Of a DNA stretch of 64,000 bases, positions 57,992 to 64,000 are shown one piece after another; the first letter of the stretch is position 1, and each line of letters starts with the position of its first letter. The notes below the pieces were generated by a model, which was given only the letters and a program-made list of their open reading frames with translations, did not search any database and was not told the origin of the DNA. The stretch comes from Actinorhabdospora filicis (GTDB lineage: Bacteria; Actinomycetota; Actinomycetes; Mycobacteriales; Micromonosporaceae), in NCBI RefSeq assembly GCF_030269765.1, contig NZ_BSTX01000004.1, positions 788,518 through 852,517 on the forward strand. Direction: 5' to 3'. Position numbers and translations under genes: made by a program.

Positions 57992-58981
57992 ATGTTTCGA
58001 TTTTTGATCCGGCGGATCCTGCTGGCCGTCTTGACGTTGTTCGCGATCAGCGTCGTCGCCTTCGGACTGTTCTTCGCCGTGCCCGCCGACCCGGCGACCA
58101 CGATGTGCGCGCGCGGTTGCGACCAGGTCACCAAGGACCAGATCCATGCCCGTCTGCACCTCGACGACCCGATTTACGTGCAGTACTTCGACTACATGAA
58201 GGGCATCTTCGTCGGCCGTGAATACGGCGCCGGAGACTGGAAGCGGGATTGCCCCGCGCCCTGCCTGGGCTTCTCGTTCCGCACCGACGAGCCGGTGATG
58301 GACATCGTGAAGCGCTCGCTGCCGATCACCGTCTCGATCGCGATCGGGGCGTGGATCTTCGAGTTGCTGATCGGTGTGACCGCCGGCGTGTTCGCCGCCT
58401 TGCGAAGGGGAACGGTCTTCGACAAGCTGGCCATCAGCCTCTCGCTGGTCGGCGCGGCCATGCCGGTCTTCTTCTTCGCCGCGATCCTGTTGTACGTTTT
58501 CGTCTTCGGCACCGGCATCCTGCCGTTCCCCGAATACGTGCCGATCAGCAAGAACCCGCTCGCCTGGGCGGGGGCGTTCATCCTGCCCTGGTTGTCGCTG
58601 GCGCTCATCAACGCCGCCAACCACTCCCGGCTCGGCCGCGCGCAGATGCTGGAGACGCTCTCCGAGGACTTCATCCGCACCGCCCGCGCCAAGGGCCTGC
58701 GCAAGTCGAAGGTCTCCCTGCGTCACGCGCTGCGCGCCGCGATCAACCCGATCGTCACCATGGCCGGCCTGAGCCTGGGCGGCCTGCTCGGCGGCGCGGT
58801 GATCACCGAGTCGGTGTTCGGTATGCAGGGCCTGGGCATGCAGACGGTCACCGCCGCCCGCGAACTGAACATGCCGCTGGTCATGGCCACGGTCCTCATC
58901 GCCACGGTCTTCATCGTCGTGGCCAACATCGTCGTCGACGTGGCCTACGCCGCGCTCGACCCTCGGGTCCGGCTCAGCTGA
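57992..58981 (+). CDS. Peptide ABC importer permease (DppB/OppB type), operon 2
   Basis: The 329-residue protein starts MFRFLIRRILLAVLTLFAISVVAFGLF, the DppB first helix, followed by an extracytoplasmic part with three Cys (TTMCARGCDQ, RDCPAPC). The EAA loop reads FIRTARAKGLRKSKVSLRHALRAAINPIVTM. It pairs with the DppC permease at 55063. Confidence 0.92.
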   Translation: MFRFLIRRILLAVLTLFAISVVAFGLFFAVPADPATTMCARGCDQVTKDQIHARLHLDDPIYVQYFDYMKGIFVGREYGAGDWKRDCPAPCLGFSFRTDEPVMDIVKRSLPITVSIAIGAWIFELLIGVTAGVFAALRRGTVFDKLAISLSLVGAAMPVFFFAAILLYVFVFGTGILPFPEYVPISKNPLAWAGAFILPWLSLALINAANHSRLGRAQMLETLSEDFIRTARAKGLRKSKVSLRHALRAAINPIVTMAGLSLGGLLGGAVITESVFGMQGLGMQTVTAARELNMPLVMATVLIATVFIVVANIVVDVAYAALDPRVRLS

Positions 58982-59015
58982 CCGGCGGACACGGATTGTT
59001 TCGGGAGTCAACAAG

Positions 59016-60117
59016 ATGACCACAGTCACTGAGGCCGCCGCGGCCGCCAAGGACACCACCGACGAGGCGCCCTACCTGGAGGTCGAGAACCTCACGGTGC
59101 GGTTCAAGACCGAGGACGGCGTCGTGCGGGCCGTCGACGGCGTGGACTTCTCCGTCCAGCGTGGACGCACCCTCGGCATCGTGGGCGAGTCCGGTTCCGG
59201 CAAGAGCGTCACCAGCCTGGCGATCCTCGGCCTGCACAACCCCAAGAGCGCCACCATCGGCGGCCGTGTCTCCGTGGGCGGCACCGACGTCGTGGGGCTG
59301 TCGGAGGCCCGGCTGCGCAAGATGCGCGGCAAGGACATGTCGATGATCTTCCAGGACCCGCTCACGTCCCTGCACCCGTACTACAAGATCGGGACGCAGA
59401 TCGTGGAGGCCTACCGGATCCACCACGACGTGTCCAAGAGCGATGCCCGCAAGCGCGCCATCGAGATGCTCGACCGCGTCGGGATCCCCGAGCCGGCCAA
59501 GCGCGTCGACCAGTACCCGCACGAGTTCTCCGGCGGTATGCGGCAGCGCGCGATGATCGCGATGTCCCTGGTGAACAACCCGGACCTGATCATCGCCGAC
59601 GAGCCGACCACGGCCCTCGACGTGACCGTCCAGGCGCAGATCCTGGAGCTGCTGGCCGACCTGCAGCGCGAGTTCCGCTCCGCGATCATCATGATCACCC
59701 ACGACCTGGGCGTGGTCAGCCAGGTCGCCGACGACGTGCTGGTCATGTACGGCGGCCGCTCGGTGGAGTACGGCAGTGCCGCGCAGGTCCTGCGGTCCCC
59801 GCACCACCCCTACACCTGGGGCCTGCTCAACTCGGTGCCCACGCTGTACGGATCGGCCGAGGAGGACCTCAACCCGATCAGCGGCAACCCGCCCAGCCTG
59901 ATCAACATCCCGTCCGGCTGCGCGTTCAACCCCCGCTGCAAGTACGCGATGCTCGGCGACGGCCCCTGTGACAAGGACGTGCCGCAGCTGGCCCCGGTGG
60001 CCAGCGACGAGGGGCACCTCGTGTCCTGCCACCTCCCCGAGGGGGAGCGGATCACGATCCTCAACGAGGAGATCCTGACCAGCAGCCACCTGCAGAGCCG
60101 AAGCGAGGAGACCGACG

Positions 60118-60125
<8 letters not shown>
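59016..60125 (+). CDS. Peptide ABC importer ATPase (DppD/OppD type), operon 2
   Basis: It has 369 residues: Walker A GESGSGKSVTSL, signature FSGGMRQRAMIAMSL, Walker B IIADEPTTALDVTVQ, HDLGVVSQVADDVLVMYGG, and a C-terminal HPYTWGLL and CAFNPRCKYAM stretch for the oligopeptide-family Cys motif. The last ATPase gene overlaps its end. Confidence 0.93.
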
Positions 60126-61149
<1,024 letters not shown>

Positions 61150-61279
61150 CGCCTCCGGCGTCCAAAAGCAATCGCCTTGTTGTACTTCCGTGATCCACCA
61201 CGGAAAGCAGCGCAGTAGCGTCGCTGCATCGTTCGTCACCATGACGTAGGTCACGTGACGGCAGGAGGAGGAGTAACAG

Positions 61280-63034
61280 ATGAGCCTGCGCAGAGCTCTG
61301 GTCGCCACGGGCGTCGCCGCCCTGTTGGCCACCAGCGTTGTCGCCTGCAGCAAGAACTCCGGCGATGATCCCGCCGGTAACGACGACAGCCGTAAGCAGA
61401 ACACCGGAGCCCTCGGTACCGCCGAGGACTCGAAGGGCCCGGCCGCCGAGGTCCCCGGCGCCACGCCCGGTGGTGACATCACCGCCTACCGTCGCGCGGC
61501 GTTCGACCACGCCGACCCGGCGCGTGCGTACTACGTGGACGTGCTGGCGATGCTCGACCTGGTCGCGCGCCGCCTGACCAACTACAAGGAGCTCGGCGAC
61601 GGCCGCATGGTCGTGGTGGGCGACCTGGCCACCGACGCCGGCACCGACGTCAACAAGGACTGCAAGACCTGGAAGTACACCCTCAAGGACGGCATCAAGT
61701 ACCAGGACGGGTCGCCGATCAAGGCGTCCGACATCGCCTACGGTGTCGCCCGTGCCTTCTCGCCGGCGCTGCCCGAGGGCCCGCACTACGTTCAGCAGTG
61801 GCTGACCGGCAAGGCCGAGTACAACGCCGACTACAAGGGCCCCTACGACGGCGGCGCGGCGATTCCGCCCGGTGTCCAGGTTCCGGATGAGAAGACCATC
61901 ATCTTCAACTTCCAGACCGCGGCCTGCGAGGCCCCCTTCGCGCTCGCGATGGGCATCTCGACGCCCGTCCCGCCCGCCAAGGACACCAAGACCGACTACG
62001 ACAAGGCCGTTTGGGGTTCTGGTCCTTACAAGATCAAGGACTACCAGATCGGCGTGTCGATGACCGTCGAGAAGAACGAGTTCTGGGACAAGAACACCGA
62101 CCCGATCCGTCACCAGTACGTCGACACCGTGACGTGGAAGTTCGGTCAGGACCAGAAGACGGTCACCCAGCGCCTCATGGCCGACCAGGGTGCCGACCAG
62201 ACGTCCTTCGACCTGATGAACGAGGACCCCTCGCTCATTCCGCAGATCGTGGGCGACACCAAGATGATGGAGCGCGTGATCACGGGCACCAACATCTTCG
62301 TGAACTGGGTCGCGATCAACAACGAGCGCGTCAAGGACGTCAACGTCCGCAAGGCGCTCCAGTACGTCATCAACAAAGAGGCGTACATGAAGCTGCGCGG
62401 TGGTCCCACCGCCGGCACGATCGCCACCACCACGATGTCGCCGACCGCGCTGGGCTACAACAAGTTCGACGCGTACCCGCAGGCGCCGACCGGTGACAAG
62501 GAGAAGGCCAAGCAGCTGCTCGCCGGCAAGGTGACCACGCTGAAGTACGCCTACGCCAACACCGAGCTCGGTCAGCAGATCGCGGCGTTCATGAAGGAAG
62601 AGTTCAAGGCCGTCGGCATCGAGCTGGAGACCATCGCGCTCGACCCGAACACCGCCCCGGACATCCTGACGACCAAGTCGTCCAACGTCTACGACCTGTA
62701 CCCGAAGAACTGGGGCCAGGACTGGGCGACCGGCTCGACGGTCATCGGCCCGATCTACGACGGCCGCACGATCGCCGACTCGGGCAACGTCGACAACATC
62801 TGGTTCAACGACCCGGGCGTCTCCGCCGAGATCGACCGGATCAACAAGCTCTCCGTCAACGACGCCGTCGCTGAGTGGGGCAAGCTGGACCAGAAGATCA
62901 TGACCGACTTCGCCCCGATGATCCCGCTGTTCTACGGGAAGAACTTCGGCCTCAGCGGCTCGAAGGTCGGCGGCCTCTGGCTGTCGGACGCGCTCGGCAC
63001 CATCTCCATGGTGAACGCGTACGTCAAGAAGTAA
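61280..63034 (+). CDS. Peptide ABC transporter substrate-binding lipoprotein, operon 2 copy 2
   Basis: The ATG follows GGAGGAGGAG; the product has 584 residues. Lipobox SVVACSKN. Paralogous to the 56124 product: TAEDSKGPAAE after the Cys, FTLKDGIKYQDGSPIKASDIAYGVARAF-like segment (LKDGIKYQDGSPIKASD), and WGQDWATGSTVIGPIYDGRT near the end. It is separated from the ATPase by 130 bases with an inverted-repeat-like GTCACGTGAC stretch, so it may have its own promoter as well. Presence of a second binding protein suggests one permease serves two peptide pools. Confidence 0.9.
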   Translation: MSLRRALVATGVAALLATSVVACSKNSGDDPAGNDDSRKQNTGALGTAEDSKGPAAEVPGATPGGDITAYRRAAFDHADPARAYYVDVLAMLDLVARRLTNYKELGDGRMVVVGDLATDAGTDVNKDCKTWKYTLKDGIKYQDGSPIKASDIAYGVARAFSPALPEGPHYVQQWLTGKAEYNADYKGPYDGGAAIPPGVQVPDEKTIIFNFQTAACEAPFALAMGISTPVPPAKDTKTDYDKAVWGSGPYKIKDYQIGVSMTVEKNEFWDKNTDPIRHQYVDTVTWKFGQDQKTVTQRLMADQGADQTSFDLMNEDPSLIPQIVGDTKMMERVITGTNIFVNWVAINNERVKDVNVRKALQYVINKEAYMKLRGGPTAGTIATTTMSPTALGYNKFDAYPQAPTGDKEKAKQLLAGKVTTLKYAYANTELGQQIAAFMKEEFKAVGIELETIALDPNTAPDILTTKSSNVYDLYPKNWGQDWATGSTVIGPIYDGRTIADSGNVDNIWFNDPGVSAEIDRINKLSVNDAVAEWGKLDQKIMTDFAPMIPLFYGKNFGLSGSKVGGLWLSDALGTISMVNAYVKK

Positions 63035-63041
63035 GCCTCGT

Positions 63042-63067
63042 GCCCACCGGCCCCCGGGCCGGTGGGC
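63042..63067 (+). terminator. First hairpin after importer operon 2
   Basis: GCCCACCGGCCC pairs perfectly with GGGCCGGTGGGC around a 2-base loop, starting seven bases after the stop codon. Confidence 0.75.
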
Positions 63068-63088
63068 GCCTCACCGTCGATCGACGGT

Positions 63089-63131
63089 CCGCCCCCTCCC
63101 GTACCCACCCCACGGGAGGGGGCGGTTTTTT
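63089..63131 (+). terminator. Rho-independent terminator of importer operon 2
   Basis: A perfect 14-bp stem with an 9-base loop is followed by six T residues. Confidence 0.92.
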
Positions 63132-63250
63132 GTGGGCGGGGAGAAGGAGAAGGGGAAGGCGGAGGCGCGCGGAGCGGCGCATCCGGCGGCGGGTGTGACG
63201 AGGCCGCAGGCCGAGGCGCACGGCGAGGCGAGTGCTGAGGCGCGAGGGTG

Positions 63251-63450
63251 ACCACCCACGCGGGGGGAAGTGTTTTGATCGGGTGGTGAAGAGGTACGCG
63301 CGCGTGCAGCGGCGCAACCAGCCCGGTTGGCCACGACGCATCCGTGTGCCGAAGAGCGGAGGCTTCCATCGGCTCGGGGGAAGTGTTTTGACTTCCGGGG
63401 TCCAGGGCAAGGCCCTGGTCTGGTGCAGGGCGAAGCGCCTGCTACCTCGA
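63251..63450 (+). repeat. Dispersed intergenic repeat, copy B
   Basis: Same order as copy A at 31579: ACCCACGCGGGG, GAAGTGTTTTGAT, the GTGCAGCGGCGCAACCA core, GAAGTGTTTTGAC, and CTTCCGGGGTCCAGGG with a shortened inverted part, then GGGCGAAGCGCCTG. The 966-base tail of the window (63035-64000) contains no gene I can support. Confidence 0.8.
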
Positions 63451-63471
63451 CCCGAACGGTCGTGAGGCGAG

Positions 63472-63490
63472 GTGACACCGCAGGTGTCAC
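63472..63490. repeat. 19-base palindrome GTGACACC-GCA-GGTGTCAC
   Basis: Perfect 8-base arms lie just after repeat copy B, followed shortly by another GC hairpin (GCCGGGGC with GCCCCGGC) near 63510. Confidence 0.5.
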
Positions 63491-63670
63491 TCGCTTGAAA
63501 AGGGAGGGCCGGGGCGCCGCCCCGGCTCCGAACCGCCCCGGCCTCGCCCCGCTCCACCCCGGCTCCGGCCTTGCCCTGTCCCGGCCCCGCCCCGCGTCGC
63601 CCCACCCCGGCTTCTCTTCTCGGCTGCGTGGGGTCTTGCGGCCGTGGCCTGTCGTCTTCTCCGCTTGGTG

Positions 63671-63866
63671 CCCAAGGGGCTTTGCCCCCTGGACCCCCAC
63701 CAGGGAACTCCGTCCCCTGGACCCCGGGAGCTCAAAACATTTCTCCCGAGCCGGAGGCGTTCTTTGTTCTTCGGCACACGGTGCTTCGTGGCCGACCGGG
63801 TTGGTTGCGCCGCTGCACGCGCGCGTCATTCTTCGACACACGACCAAAACCCCACCCCCGCGCCCA
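63671..63866 (-). repeat. Dispersed intergenic repeat, copy C (inverted)
   Basis: Reading on the minus strand the same elements appear in order: GTGCAGCGGCGCAACCA core, TCGGGAGAAATGTTTTGAG, CGGGGTCCAGGGGACGGAG and CCCTGG. It is opposite in direction to copies A and B. What follows to 64000 is low-complexity GC-rich sequence with no ORF I would call. Confidence 0.75.
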
Positions 63867-64000
63867 CGGCCGCCCCTCGGCCTCCGGCCTCAGGCGCCCA
63901 CGGCGACCTCCGCGACCTCAGCCGCCTCCGCGTGCCTCCGGCCCGCCCCCTCGCCACGCTCCGCCCGCCGCGCCCGTCCCGCCCCGGCCCTCCCACCCCC

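Noticed and set aside
63035..64000. Short ORFs in the right-hand tail
   Set aside because: They are made of the dispersed repeat and GC-rich low-complexity sequence, and resemble one another only because the DNA repeats.

Overview
The window is high-GC DNA from a filamentous actinobacterium. Frequent GTG/TTG starts, four-base ATGA/GTGA overlaps, a DUF397 protein, a conservon-type kinase/roadblock pair, a LAKTG surface protein and small developmental-type secreted proteins all point that way. A Streptosporangiales or Thermomonosporaceae-like host is plausible, but no rRNA or ribosomal gene is present to settle it.

Layout. 0-6 kb: an IS110-like protein that appears to lack catalytic residues (runs off the left edge), a primosome-annotated protein, a hexapeptide acyltransferase, GuaB1 (IMPDH family) and the biotinylated alpha subunit of acyl-CoA carboxylase. 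6-27.5 kb: an accessory-looking block with a His-rich DUF4396 membrane protein behind a CsoR-like operator, a lone WXG100-like protein, a PadR regulator with a DrrAB-type exporter, a DUF397 protein, a Tat-exported DMFase-like protein, three SigE-family sigma/anti-sigma modules sharing one promoter motif, an incomplete conservon, a SigJ-type ECF factor, and a secreted-protein locus with three two-repeat four-Cys proteins led by a BldN-like promoter. 27.5-38 kb: the rest of the carboxylase cluster (maf, accE, accD, birA) interleaved with a NYN nuclease, a TetR/SGNH hydrolase/GNAT cluster, GtrA proteins, a MaoC protein and regulators. 38-42.8 kb: an 801-residue sigma factor fused to a zinc finger, membrane segments and an ectodomain, divergent from two sortase-type surface proteins. 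42.8-48 kb: purK-purE and an Sdh1-type succinate dehydrogenase. 48.9-63 kb: two peptide ABC-importer operons (five and six genes, eleven in all). 63-64 kb: terminators and dispersed repeats.

How they work together. AccBC, AccD, AccE and BirA together make a biotin-dependent acyl-CoA carboxylase, but its genes, adjacent in Streptomyces, are here split by about 21.6 kb. The three sigma/anti-sigma operons probably autoregulate. The strongest candidates for something little described are the tandem HWQICG-motif secreted proteins and the membrane-tethered sigma factor facing two surface-protein genes.
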